Shown here one piece after another: positions 1-9,834 of a stretch of DNA of 64,000 nt (the first letter of the stretch is position 1; every line of letters starts with the position of its first letter). The DNA is from Metridium senile. Taxonomy: Eukaryota; Cnidaria; Anthozoa; Actiniaria; Metridiidae. The position numbers were made by a program, and so were the translations under genes. The stretch covers positions 13,477,711 to 13,541,710 of the forward strand of contig OX459108.1 of assembly GCA_949775045.1 (NCBI GenBank), written 5' to 3'. The notes beneath the pieces are model-generated. The model made no database searches and was not told where the DNA came from. It saw only the letters and a list, made by a program, of their open reading frames with translations.

Positions 1-127
1 GAATGAATGAGTGAATGAATGGAGAATGGATGAATGAATGAATGAATGGATGAATGAATGAATGAATGAATGAATGAATGAATGAATGAATGAATGAATG
101 AATGAATGAATGAATGAATGAATGAAG
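1..127. repeat. (GAAT)n microsatellite
   Basis: Nearly perfect GAAT tetranucleotide tract with a few GGAT and GAGT variants. It abuts the splice donor of the exon at 135-412, so it lies in an intron of the minus-strand gene leaving the left edge. The complementary ATTC tract recurs in intron 2 of dioxygenase copies A, D and E. Confidence 0.95.
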
Positions 128-134
128 GATTTAC

Positions 135-412
135 CTTTGTCCCATAGGTACATGTTTTCCACAAGTCACTGTGAATACCAATGGTGTTCCACACAATTGT
201 CGACGAGCCTGTTCTACGTCCTCCATAGTTTCTACTTCAGTAAACTTGGTATAATTACCTATTTGATCATCACTTGTTACGACTGTTGCAGCCACCATTG
301 AAGGGGGATGGACGCCGCCATTTTGTTCTTTTTCGTTCATGAAACACGACGGAGGCGAGGCTTTGAAGGTAGATTCAGCAACTATGATGATCTCCTTGAT
401 GTTGTCACTCAT
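135..412 (-). CDS. First coding exon of an unrecognised gene, truncated by the window edge
   Basis: Minus-strand exon reading MSDNIKEIII from an ATG at 412-410 and ending at a good donor (ACAAAG|GTAAAT) after 135, giving 92 codons plus two bases. The piece is mixed acidic and polar, with no signal peptide or membrane segment, and I do not recognise its family. The reading frame is open further upstream to 562, but the stretch from 562 to 413 looks like noncoding leader. Later exons would lie to the left of the window. The start is chosen as the first Met followed by soluble-protein-like composition; splice logic supports the exon, family membership does not. Confidence 0.45.
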
Positions 413-1947
413 TGCGAAGTAGGATGTGCTTTTTATATGGAGTCGTATCCAGCAGATTACGTGAGAGTTTCTAAGGACAGAAGAGGCTGAGCATTGAACT
501 TTGAGAATGATTTTGCAGTAGAGCATAAACACTATATCCATGAAATCTGTAATAGTTAACAATTATTCGCCGTAGGCGAAGTGGTTATCGGGCGAAGCAA
601 ATATTTACCGAGTCTTCTTATGGTCTAAAAAAGTCCAAAGTCCAAAATCTAAAAAAGGCTAAAATACTCCGTCAGCTAGAGCCCTAAAAAGTGGTGGCTT
701 ATGCTGTTTATGAAAGAGTAAGGTACTTACTGACGTTTAGTTGTTGGATCTTTCGTTTTCTGATATTTGAATCAATATATGATAACGTTTTAGAAACTCT
801 GGATATCTGGAAAGAAAATTGGAGTTGGGATTCCTGTGTAATATTTGTGTTTTCCACAGCTGATTCAATGCAGCTTGTTTATGTAGTTATCGTAGTAATA
901 TTTAATTAGCGAAAAAATCGTACAGCAGCTGGCCAATAGAGATAATGTTCTCAGGCTCACATTATTGTGAATACAGCTAATTTAAAAGAAGTTGGCTTCA
1001 TATTGAATTTTAAGGCCGAAAGGGGTTGTGGACATTCTCGTTCCCAGAGCCCACGGTCAACCGTCCAGCGGAAGGTTTGGCCCTTCCTTTTAAGCCCGGC
1101 TTTTTCTTGTCAAAAATCGCTTCCTCGCAATACGAACAATTCGAGCAAAAAGTCATTTTTTATAGAAAAACCGAAGTGATTGCCCCCCAAAAAAACTTTA
1201 GGCAAACGTTTAGTAACCTATAGATTAATGTTATAAATAAAAATTTATAAATAAATACAACTAACCCTTTCGATTTTGGCTCGAATTATCGAATCAGGCA
1301 GCCATCATGCACGCTTTCGTCCGAAGAAGGTTATAGTTTTCATCCAAATACGTGTATAGTATTATTGAATATTTAACCAAAACTTTTTCATTTCGAACAC
1401 ATACAACTTTTGTAATTCTAGATAAATTTTTTAAATAAAAAATGGATAAAAAGATATGATAAAATGTTGTGCTGCAGACTGAACTCTGCAAAATTATTAT
1501 CATTTAAGCAGCTTAACTGAAAAAAAACACTTTCAAATCATACTCTATTGATTTTTGCAGAAATTTCCAAAAAGTCTCTAAAAAAGTCTCTAAAAAAGTC
1601 GCTAAATAAGTCGCTAGATAAGTCGATAAAAAAGTCGCTAAAAAGTCGCTAAATAAGTCGCTAGATAAGTCAATAAAAAAGTCGCTAAAAAGTCGCTAAA
1701 TAAGTCGCTAAAAAAGTCGCTAAATAAGTCGCTAGATAAGTCGCTAAAAAAGTCGTTAAAATATATATGCGTATCATAACTTGTTCCCATAACTTGGCAC
1801 GAAAGCCTCGACTTGAATCCATTATTCAAAATAGTTTGCATATTATTGTAATAACAGACGTAATTCCTGTCACAGCGAGTCTGTTTTGGGAACGTGGCTT
1901 TCTCGTTTCGTCGCAGTTTTGGTGTAATAGTAGGGACTATTTTGCAG
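413..1947. other. Intergenic, no gene seen
   Basis: AT-rich spacer between the left-edge gene and dioxygenase copy A. It holds a minisatellite at 1565-1758 and several unsupported short open frames. Around 560-620 there is a CGCC/GGCG-rich motif of the kind found in interspersed repeats, but I cannot delimit an element. The last 30 bases before 1948 end in a TTTTGCAG that could be an acceptor for a noncoding upstream exon of copy A. Confidence 0.6.
1565..1758. repeat. Minisatellite, about 10-14 bp unit (AAGTCGCTAAAT type)
   Basis: Tandem imperfect copies of AAGTCGCTAAA with variants AAGTCGCTAGAT and AAGTCAATAAA. The minus-strand frame through it gives a run of SDFFSDLF-like residues that reflects the repeat and is not a protein. 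Confidence 0.9.
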
Positions 1948-1974
1948 TCTAACACATCTGAAACAACTCCAGAA

Positions 1975-4798
1975 ATGCCTTGGTATGCTTTAAGACGTCC
2001 AATTGATAAATTCGCTAGAAGTTTAAGAGGAATTCAAATGACAACCCGCCATTGTGCTAACGTTTTTGGAGCAAGGAGAAAGTAAGTTATTCTATAATTA
2101 AACTAGACCTTCTAAGAGCCTAAACTACTGCCCAGGTTGTCTTGGTATTAAGACTGATCACTATTGTGATATACATCAACACATGAATTGCTGTATTGAC
2201 GTATATATGTATAAATTATAAAAAATACATATATAACCTTTCATGAATCCAGCCTTTTATGTTGTTGTGGTAAGCCACATATGCAGACGAAAAGCGTTGC
2301 GTGACGAGAGAACCCTTCCGGGTTTTTCTAATGGTCCGTCCCTAAGTCGAAACTGCTTCGGCTGTACTTCTTGCGTGTCTTTGATATATATAAAAAAATA
2401 ATCCTTGGCGAAACAGTTCAATTTGATCGTGTTACATCAAAGGACCCACGCTAAACCATAGTAAATTTGTTAAATTGAACTTTATTAGCAGTCTTCTAAT
2501 AGATTTTGTTCATCAGGGCAAGTCAAGCAGCAGCTCGACAGGATGACCTTTTCACTATCCTCGATCCTCTTGAGTTAGCACCAAAGATAAAGTACCCAGT
2601 AGCTGGTATAAAATATCTCTCTGGCTCTCACGGCAAAGGCATCCCAGAGTACCTCAGTTTCCCTCGACCAGGTCTCCCCCAGGCATACAGAGTACAGCAA
2701 CCTGAAAAGTACTCCGTATCAGAATGGGCGACGCTCTGCCGTAAGATGATCGATGACAAGTTGACAGAATACGGAGTACTAGTTTTTAGAGGACTGCCTC
2801 TTTACGATGGCCGTCATTTCTCGTCATTTGTAACTAACTTGGGTTTAACTCCAAAAGGATACGAGGGTGGATCAGGGCCACGACCTACGTACGATGACAA
2901 GGCAGCTACCTTTATTTCTTCGCTTGACGACAAGAGGATAACAATGGATGTACACAATGACATGTCTTATATGTCACATTACCCTTATAAGGTATCATTA
3001 TCATCATACATCCATCCATATGAAAAGTTCATATCTATTCATTCATTCATTCATTCATTCATTCATTCATTCATTCATTCATTCATTCATTCATTCAACC
3101 AACCATTGATTGAATCATGCATTCATTCATCCATCCATCCATTCATTCATTCATTCATTCATTCATTCATTCATTCATTCATTCATTCATTCATTCATTC
3201 ATTCATTCATTCATTCATTCATTCATTCATTCATTCATCCATTCATTCATTCATTCAACCAACCATTGATTCAATCATTAATTTTTTGATTGGTTGGTTG
3301 GTTGTGTGGGTGGGTGGGTGCGGGGGTGCGGAGGTGTAACCACGTCGATCAGTCGGTCGGTTGGTCGGTTGGTCGGTAGGTAGGTTGGTTGGTTGGTTGG
3401 TTGATTAATTGACTGATTTATTTCCAGATCTTTTTTTACTGTGATTTACCAGCTGGTGAGGGCTGTGGAGGTTTGACACCAATTTCCCTAAGTGCTGAGG
3501 TCTTGAATAAACTCGATCCAAAAATTGTTGACAAATTTGAAGAGAAACAAATTCGTTATTACAGATGTCTACCGACAGAAGGCAAAGGCCACCTTCGGTC
3601 ATGGCAGGGTTCATTCCGTACCAATGACCGAAAGGTAAGGTCACACAATATAGCTTACGCATAAAATAAGTTCCATTTAAAAAACACTAGCTTGGTACGA
3701 GTATTGTAGATGATCATATAGACTGTGCGTAGCAAGCGTTTATCTTAGGGGAAAGAGGAAAAAGTTGTTTTGGCCGTGCGAAACTGACGATCCAAAAGAC
3801 ACGTTTAATTTATCCAAAAACAATTTTTCCCCTCATGTCCTCCTCAAAAAGAAACGCTTGCTACAAAGGCTATACTTTTAAGATGCATCAGGATATAAAG
3901 TAAAACGTTTTGATAAAATCTTCTTACCGAAATGATTATGCTCATGACTACAATTATGATAATGGTACCCCAAATTACTAACCTAATCCTCCTAAACAAA
4001 ATAATGTCTTAAATATAGAATGTAGTATAAAGAGAGACTAGGACTAAATAGTCATACACTGCAAAAACGGCTGAGTAGGTACAACACATGATATTGCGTT
4101 AACCATGCATTCAGGATAACACTTTATAGTGAGTAAACCCAACTCATTTTTGAGAGTAAACATAGATGAAGACGCACCATTGAGTACAATGTACTCAATA
4201 TATTGAGTTTAACCTCACTTTTACTCAATAATGAGTTGGGTTTACTCACAATAGAGTTGGGTTTACTCATTATAAAGTGTTATCCTGAATGCGTGGTTAA
4301 CGCAATATACTGTGTTGTACCTATTCAGCCGTTTTTGCAGTGTATTATCAGTAAACTATGGTGACGTCATTGTTATTATTCTATCAGGAAGTGGAAGAGC
4401 GATTACAAAAAATGAATGCGGTCTACGAATGGAAGGAAGATGGTACCCTCTTTTACTGGCTGACAAGACCAGCCACCACTATTCATCCAATCACAGGAGA
4501 AAGAGTTTGGTTCAACCAGGCTGACTCACAGCATTGTTCGTATCATAAGGCAAATCCTTTGATTGAAGTCGTGCAATACGAGTCCGATTTACACTACCCA
4601 TTTCACACCGCTTATGGAGATGGGACTCCCATTGAGCCGGAGGTCCTAGAGCATATCAGAGCAATCAAATGGCAGTGTACTGTAGGTATTCAACTAAGAA
4701 AGACTGATCTGGTCGTGTTTGATAATATCAAAGCGATGCATGGTAGAATGAGTTACACAGGAGAACGTCGATTGTTGGTGTTTATGAGCGCTGACTAG
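1975..4798 (+). CDS. TauD/TfdA-type 2OG-Fe(II) dioxygenase, copy A
   Basis: Four coding exons: 1975-2081, 2517-2991, 3428-3634, 4388-4798; all junctions are GT/AG and in phase, giving 399 residues. Family: clavaminate-synthase-like/TauD dioxygenases close to plant At3g21360, which use Fe(II) and 2-oxoglutarate; the substrate is unknown. Exon 1 ([18 protein letters not shown]) is Arg-rich and acid-poor, like a mitochondrial presequence. Exon 2 carries the metal motif H182-N-D184. The distal His is H381 in AMHGR, followed by R390/R391, a candidate 2OG carboxylate ligand. Exon 3 has one extra residue (GHLRSWQG) compared with GYLPWQG in paralogues. The start is the first ATG conserved among copies (an upstream SNTSETTPE reading is also conserved). 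This is the only plus-strand copy, and all motifs are intact. Confidence 0.85.
3035..3420. repeat. (ATTC)n then (GGTT)n microsatellites in copy A intron 2
   Basis: Two ATTC tracts (about 3035-3100 and 3118-3257) broken by ATTGATTGAATC-like spacers, followed at 3290-3405 by GGTT/GGTC/GGTG variants. The tract sits just after the exon 2 donor. An open frame of IHSF repeats running through it is an artefact of the unit being open in frame. Confidence 0.95.
3730..3863. mobile_element. Foldback MITE with TAGCAAGCGTTT ends (intron 3, copy A)
   Basis: Inverted ends TAGCAAGCGTTT and AAACGCTTGCTA bound a 134-bp segment that includes TA at each edge. The same element stands at the matching intron 3 position in copy D (22654-22787) and, shortened, in copy E (28577-28671). 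It is absent from copies B and C, so it inserted before the A/D/E copies separated. Non-autonomous, no coding capacity. Confidence 0.8.
4057..4342. mobile_element. Foldback MITE, 286 bp, CACTGCAAAAACGG ends
   Basis: Near-perfect inverted arms of about 110 bp (left CACTGCAAAAACGGCTGAG, right complement ending GTTTTTGCAGTG) with TA on both sides. The centre is built from repeated ACTCAA/TTGAGT and GAGTTGGGTTTACTC motifs. It lies in intron 3 of copy A just ahead of exon 4 and is not at this place in the other copies. Confidence 0.85.
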
Positions 4799-5516
4799 AA
4801 ACCACTAATATGTGATGTCTGTGATCTATCTCCGCTAGCTTCCGCTGTACTGACAAAGGGTGCATTTGCACAACCTAATCCTCGATTTGTTGTCAAAAGC
4901 TTCAAGCCATCAAAGCACGAAAAAATAGTTTCCACACATTGGAATTTACTTTAAATTGAGGCTTTCCATGTGCAAATGCGCCTTTAGTCAAATAGTTCAT
5001 CGGTGCTAGAGAATTGTACTCAAGAGTTTCTTATACTGATTAATCAATCAAGTGCAGAAACATCAAATACAAAAATACTTGTCTTTGATAGTGACTACTA
5101 GCCCACTATTATAAGAACTATTACGGTAGAGTTGTGCTCATTAGAGCTGTTCTCAGTAATCTGTAAAAGGAACAAAGTGTATTAGTTAAAATAGAGCTGT
5201 TCTCAGTAATCTGTGAAAGAAACAAAGTGTATTAGTTAAAATTAATGTGATAGTCTTATATCTAAGATTTATTTTGACTGGACACAACTATTGTTATTGG
5301 TCAATATGACTTTATTTAATGGTTATATACACTGTTATTTTCAGGGAGTTGAATTCACTCTATTACTGGAGCTAAATTTAATGTTCAAAGCTGAGTAAAA
5401 TGTATGAACGGAGTGACGAACGGAGTATAATTTTAGTTGGCTGCATGTTAGCCTTCTCTCAGTGCTATAAACGTTCCTAAGGCTAGCTGCATGTCTACTT
5501 ATTATAGACTACGAGT

Positions 5517-5699
5517 AGTCCTTCTTTTCCCTCCAGAATCAGTAATTTAAAAAAACGAGTGTTGCGGGATTCCTGTGGAGCGCGCCGGAAATAGATCGTT
5601 GAGTTGAGTTGATCCCTACGGCGCGCTCCACAGGAATCTCGCAACACTCGTTTTTTTAAATTACTGATTCTGTAGGGAAAGGAAGGACTACTCGTAGTC
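5517..5699. mobile_element. Foldback MITE, 183 bp, GACTACGAGTAGTCC ends
   Basis: Arms of about 80 bp are inverted copies (GACTACGAGTAGTCC and GGACTACTCGTAGTC), including an inner GC-rich arm GTGGAGCGCGCCG/CGGCGCGCTCCAC. TA flanks both ends, as expected for a mariner-type target duplication. Confidence 0.85.
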
Positions 5700-6156
5700 T
5701 AACTTATTATAAACTACTACATCGATATTTTACATTAACATGGTAGATCGAATATACTAATTCGTTTTTACTCTTCACTTTCCTTACTCCAAGGTTGTGT
5801 GTTGCCTCCTTCGCAAGCAACACACCGGAATTCGGACTTTCTTTCTATATTGGGCTTCCTTTGTCGAGAATTATCGACCAAGAGGGGTCTGATAACTAGC
5901 TACCATTCCTAATTGGGGCCGGGGTGTTTCGGTTCAGCGCCAACGGTTCCTCCAACGTACGGTTTGTTTGGCATTTCTTGTTCACAATGAGCTTTCTTAC
6001 CGTGAAAATCGCTTGGAAATTGAACCAAAGTGTTCTTATTTGCTAGTAAGCTATTGTTTGTGCTAATTGAGGAGTTTAAACATAATGATTTGATGAGAAT
6101 GCCGCTCATATTGTCAAGGTAAGAATACTTAAACTCGTATTTAAGCTGTAGCACAG

Positions 6157-6413
6157 GGCCATTCCATTTTATATCCACACCCCCCCCCCCATAGAAGATT
6201 TTTTCTGGGGGGGCTTATCATAAAATTTCTGGGGGGTAAACCCTGTCGGCGCTTTTGATCTTTTCATTTTTTCTGGGGGGTTAGTCAAAAGTGAGTCAAA
6301 AATATCAAAATTTCTGGGGGGGTAGCTGTGTTTTGGGTCCAAAACAGTGTATCTAGGGGGGTTCGTTGAATGACCTCTTCTATAGGGGGGGTGTGGATTT
6401 TAAATGGAATGGC
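6157..6413. mobile_element. Foldback MITE, about 257 bp, GGCCATTCCATTT ends with G-rich interior
   Basis: The ends GGCCATTCCATTT and AAATGGAATGGCC are inverted, followed inward by poly-C and poly-G stretches (TTCTGGGGGG repeated about five times). CACAG stands directly outside both ends, a plausible 5-bp target duplication. Confidence 0.7.
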
Positions 6414-6820
6414 CCACAGTAACTTTGCATGTTATTTAAAATTATAGCTACAAATACTATTATAAATAGTATATAACTTAATCAATAATTTAAAACTGTT
6501 TATTCCTTATATATATTCAACAACAATCGTTAGATTAGATTATAAACAGCTGAATGATCTTTCAAACTATAACAGCAATGATTAGTTAAAATTCGTTAAA
6601 ACAGCCATAACTGATGAAAACTTTCTCATTGTTCAGGTCTGATCTACATATGCAGCACTGTTGTTCAAGAAGAAGAACTGGTATTTAATCAGGACTATCA
6701 TGTTATTTAGCATTGACCAATACCAAATACCACCACCTTCCCTCTTTTCCCCCAATGTCTTCTCTCAACTTATATATCCTCATCACATCATGAATATCAT
6801 AACTTAATAACCATGTACAC

Positions 6821-6951
6821 TAGAATACAAACACTGAAAGACCACTGAATACTGCTAAATTATGCAAATTCTTTTGTTCTCTATTGTCTAATCAACACTA
6901 TTTAGTGGTAAATAATACAAAGTATTGCACACATTTAGTGTTTGTACTCTA
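6821..6951. mobile_element. MITE family TAGAGTACAAACACT, copy 1
   Basis: About 131 bp with ends TAGAATACAAACACT and AGTGTTTGTACTCTA. The core (AATTATGCAAATTC and ACCACTAAATA-like blocks) matches the copies at 6979-7121 and 45937-46081. The left end is the most diverged of the three. Confidence 0.8.
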
Positions 6952-6978
6952 TTACTAATCAACTTTATACCATTATAG

Positions 6979-7121
6979 TAGAGTACAAACACTAAGTGTG
7001 CAACATAAATACCACTAAATACTGCTAAATTATGCAAATTCTTTTGTTCTCTATTGTTTAATCAACACTATTTAGTGGTAAATAGTACAACGTATTGCAC
7101 ACTTTTAGTGTTTGTACTCTA
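6979..7121. mobile_element. MITE family TAGAGTACAAACACT, copy 2
   Basis: About 143 bp, 28 bp downstream of copy 1 and in the same orientation, with clean inverted ends TAGAGTACAAACACTAAG and AGTGTTTGTACTCTA that include TA. Non-coding. Confidence 0.85.
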
Positions 7122-7590
7122 TTTATTATTTAGATTTTATTATTTATTAAATATATTATCTCCACTTTACTTTTATCAGCATTATTATTATTAATAATCA
7201 CCTTCATCACTATCAAAGATCTTTATTACCACTTTATCCACTAACATAGCATCATCATATTATTATCACCACCACTATTATTATACCAATATTATCATCA
7301 TTTTATTACTTTATTAGCAACGTCAGAATTCCATTTGCATTATCATCCTCTATAACACTATCATCATTTTCATTTCATTATCATATATACCTATTGATAT
7401 TAGTTTTCTAGTTTTTATCTCTTATATTTCACATTATTATCACTATCGATCGACATAGCTTCCACTATTTATTATTACTACAATAATATTTTTTATTATT
7501 ATTCCCGGGTATTATTATAAAATAAATTTTAATTAGCGCAATTATTATTAAATATATTATTATTATTATAAGTAATGATTTTGAAACACA

Positions 7591-7663
7591 TAGAGATGTA
7601 AAAATGAGACTTAGTAAACGTCATAAAATCATATCTTTACTAAGTCTCATTTTTACATCTCTA
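7591..7663. mobile_element. 73-bp palindromic element
   Basis: TAGAGATGTAAAAATGAGAC and its inverted complement flank a roughly 17-bp loop; the arms are about 28 bp and perfect. It is probably a minimal foldback element with TA ends, though any long hairpin of this size would look the same. Confidence 0.65.
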
Positions 7664-8459
7664 TTATTATTAATCTTTTCCAGTATTACTCTTACATGTA
7701 TATTTACATCATTATTATTATCATAATTTTTATTTCTATTTTCATGATCATAAAGTATATATCACCCTATTATTTTCACCACTGTTATCATTTACATGCT
7801 TTACATATCATCACCAATGATTAATGTTATAACTGTTACTATAACTATTTCTCATTGTCATCATCATTGATCGTCTTCATCGCCATCTCTGGGATTGTCA
7901 TTATCATAATGATTATTGCAATTATTATCACCATCATCATTATGATTTATCATCACCACTACCATCATTACTATTTATGTTTTCACTTCCAATGCAGTTA
8001 TCTTCTGTCACTCACCCAATTTGCTGTTATTGCTATCATCGTCACACTTTTATATACTTTGATCATTTTTTATCATCAACTTATACATCACCACCACTGC
8101 CCCCACCGCACATTTCCCTTTTCCTTTGCCCCACCACTCTCCACCACCTTCCTCTGGTACAGGTTAATGTTTCTGTACATTGCCTTTTTTATTACAATTA
8201 ATTTCTTCCAGTAATTGTATCGAAGATTGTTGGAACTTTTCTAATTCTGTTCAGTTTTAACTTTTTGTCTTCATTCAAAATTCTTAGTGTGTAGATCAAC
8301 TTTTAGTTCATGCAAAAGTGTATGTAATACACATGCATGTAAAAGTTGTTTTTGAATAAATGTTTTTTAAATGAAATGTATTGCATTTGTATGGTGATAT
8401 TTGTATGGTTGATGATATTTCATTCAATGTTTGCAATTTGTTATTTCAACCTTTAAAAA

Positions 8460-8845
8460 ATGTTACATTTGGCAGGTTAAAATGAATTATTTTTTTAAGG
8501 TTAAAATAACCTATTTTTTAAAGGTTAAAACAACAAAATGTAACTAAAAAAATGGTTTGTCTCAGATGCATCCGAGGTACTATTTAAATTGGTTACTTTA
8601 ACTTCAGTGATGGTTAATTTAACATTTTTTAAAAGGTTAAAATAACCAAAAGAAGTTATTTTAACATAATTCAAATGGTCAAAATAACTATCATAAGGTT
8701 GTTATAACTAAAACAATTGGTTATATTGACTTACAGAAATGGTTATTTTGAATATTTATGTTGGTCAAAACGACTAAATAAATTGGGTTGTCACAGATGC
8801 ATTTAACAACTATTTTCAATAGTTATTTCAACTGGTCAGTTTTTA
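8460..8845. repeat. Array of GGTTAttttTAACC-like motifs
   Basis: More than ten short copies of GGTTA/TAACC and TGGTTATTTTAAC-type words on both strands at irregular 15-45 bp spacing in AT-rich DNA. It resembles a subterminal repeat region of a DNA transposon, but I could not find matching ends. Confidence 0.45.
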
Positions 8846-8848
8846 CAA

Positions 8849-9046
8849 TTGGTGTCGCGGAATGAAACCTGCCATGACCGAACGTGGCCTTTGCCTTCTG
8901 TTGGTAGACATCTGTAATAACGAATTTGCTTCTCTTCAAATTTTGGACAACTTTTGGATCGAGTTAATTCAAGACCTAAGCACTTAGGGCAATTGGTGTC
9001 AAACCTCCACAGCCCTCACCAGCTGGTAAATCACAGTAAAAAAAGA
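8849..9046 (-). pseudogene. Orphan, decayed exon 3 of a TauD-type dioxygenase
   Basis: Minus-strand copy of the middle dioxygenase exon with its acceptor context (TTTCCAG|ATC at 9046). It carries a one-base loss near 8940 (CAAATTTTGGACAACT where the intact copies have one base more), which breaks the frame, and the donor end is altered. The adjoining repeats match intron 2 of copy A. No partner exons 1, 2 or 4 are found beside it, so it is a fragment left from duplication or deletion. Confidence 0.8.
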
Positions 9047-9289
9047 TCTGGAAATAAATCAGTCAATTAATCAGTCAATTAATCAACCAGCCAACCAACC
9101 GACATGGTTACACCAACCCACATGGTCACACCCACCCATACCCACACACGCACACACACAATCAACCATCCAACCAACCAACCAATTAAAAAATTAATGA
9201 TTCAACCAATGGTATAGAAAGGTATACTCATTTATTTCAGAAAGCCTTTAATTGACGTATTGACATTTATTTTTCCTTTTATTTCAAGT

Positions 9290-9480
9290 TCTTTTTTGGA
9301 TGTAAAGCGCCTATGGGCTAAATGGAATAGGCGCAATATAAATCATTATTAATACTATCAATAATAATACTCACATGTTTTTTTGGGGGGAAGGGAGGAA
9401 AACTGGATAGCACGACGAATTAAAAACCCTTGTGGCATGGGAGAGAACGACACATTAAACCAACTCTGTCCCACACATGC
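9290..9480 (-). mobile_element. SINE fragments
   Basis: On the minus strand, TGCCACAAGGGTTTTT followed by a CCAGTTTTCCTCCC-like word matches the body of the SINE at 21468-21760. At 9300-9350 (+) the AAAGCGCCTATGG...GGCGCAATATAAAT tail followed by CATT/ATTA repeats resembles a SINE or LINE 3' end. These may be two fragments in opposite orientation. Confidence 0.5.
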
Positions 9481-9834
9481 CAACTGTTTTTTTGTTTTTG
9501 TTTTTTTTAAGAGCTATGTGATAAAACATTTGCCTGTATGTAAACAAAAAAGGAAGAAAAAGAAAGAAGGAAAAAGAGGGGAAAAAATGAGGAGTGAAAT
9601 AGAAGTGATGAAACTGATGAGGGTGATGATGATATGAGGGTGAAAGATATGATGAAAAGTAAAGTGATGAAATGAATGTAATGGTAATGGAAAATGGGTA
9701 TGGTGGAGAATGGTATGAAAAAAAAAAAAAATGCAGGGGAGACTACCTATTAGTATGCTGTTTTATCCCTCAGCTAGTAAGTAAAGTTTTAATTCAATTC
9801 AATTAACACTGTCGTCATTATGAGCTAGTCTTTT

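Larger units (their letters stand above)
4799..8848. other. Gene-free stretch rich in small DNA elements
   Basis: No supported gene. It starts with the 3' flank of copy A, parts of which (4850-5330) recur in reverse upstream of copies D and E, marking the edges of the duplicated unit. A 49-bp direct duplication lies at about 5144-5240. Foldbacks at 5517-5699, 6157-6413, 6821-6951, 6979-7121 and 7591-7663 are listed separately. From 7130 to about 8130 the sequence is TTA/CAT-rich low complexity; open frames there (Ile/His runs) are not believable genes. Confidence 0.7.

Noticed and set aside
691..909. 72-residue plus-strand frame with hydrophobic stretches
   Set aside because: No splice partners, no recognisable motif, and aromatic/Ile-rich composition as expected from AT-rich noncoding DNA.
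3405..3662. Minus-strand 85-residue frame across copy A exon 3
   Set aside because: Antisense shadow of a real exon whose plus-strand frame and splice sites match four paralogues.
7855..8214. 119-residue frame starting in an Ile-rich run
   Set aside because: It lies in TTA/ATC low-complexity DNA; composition is explained by the repeats.
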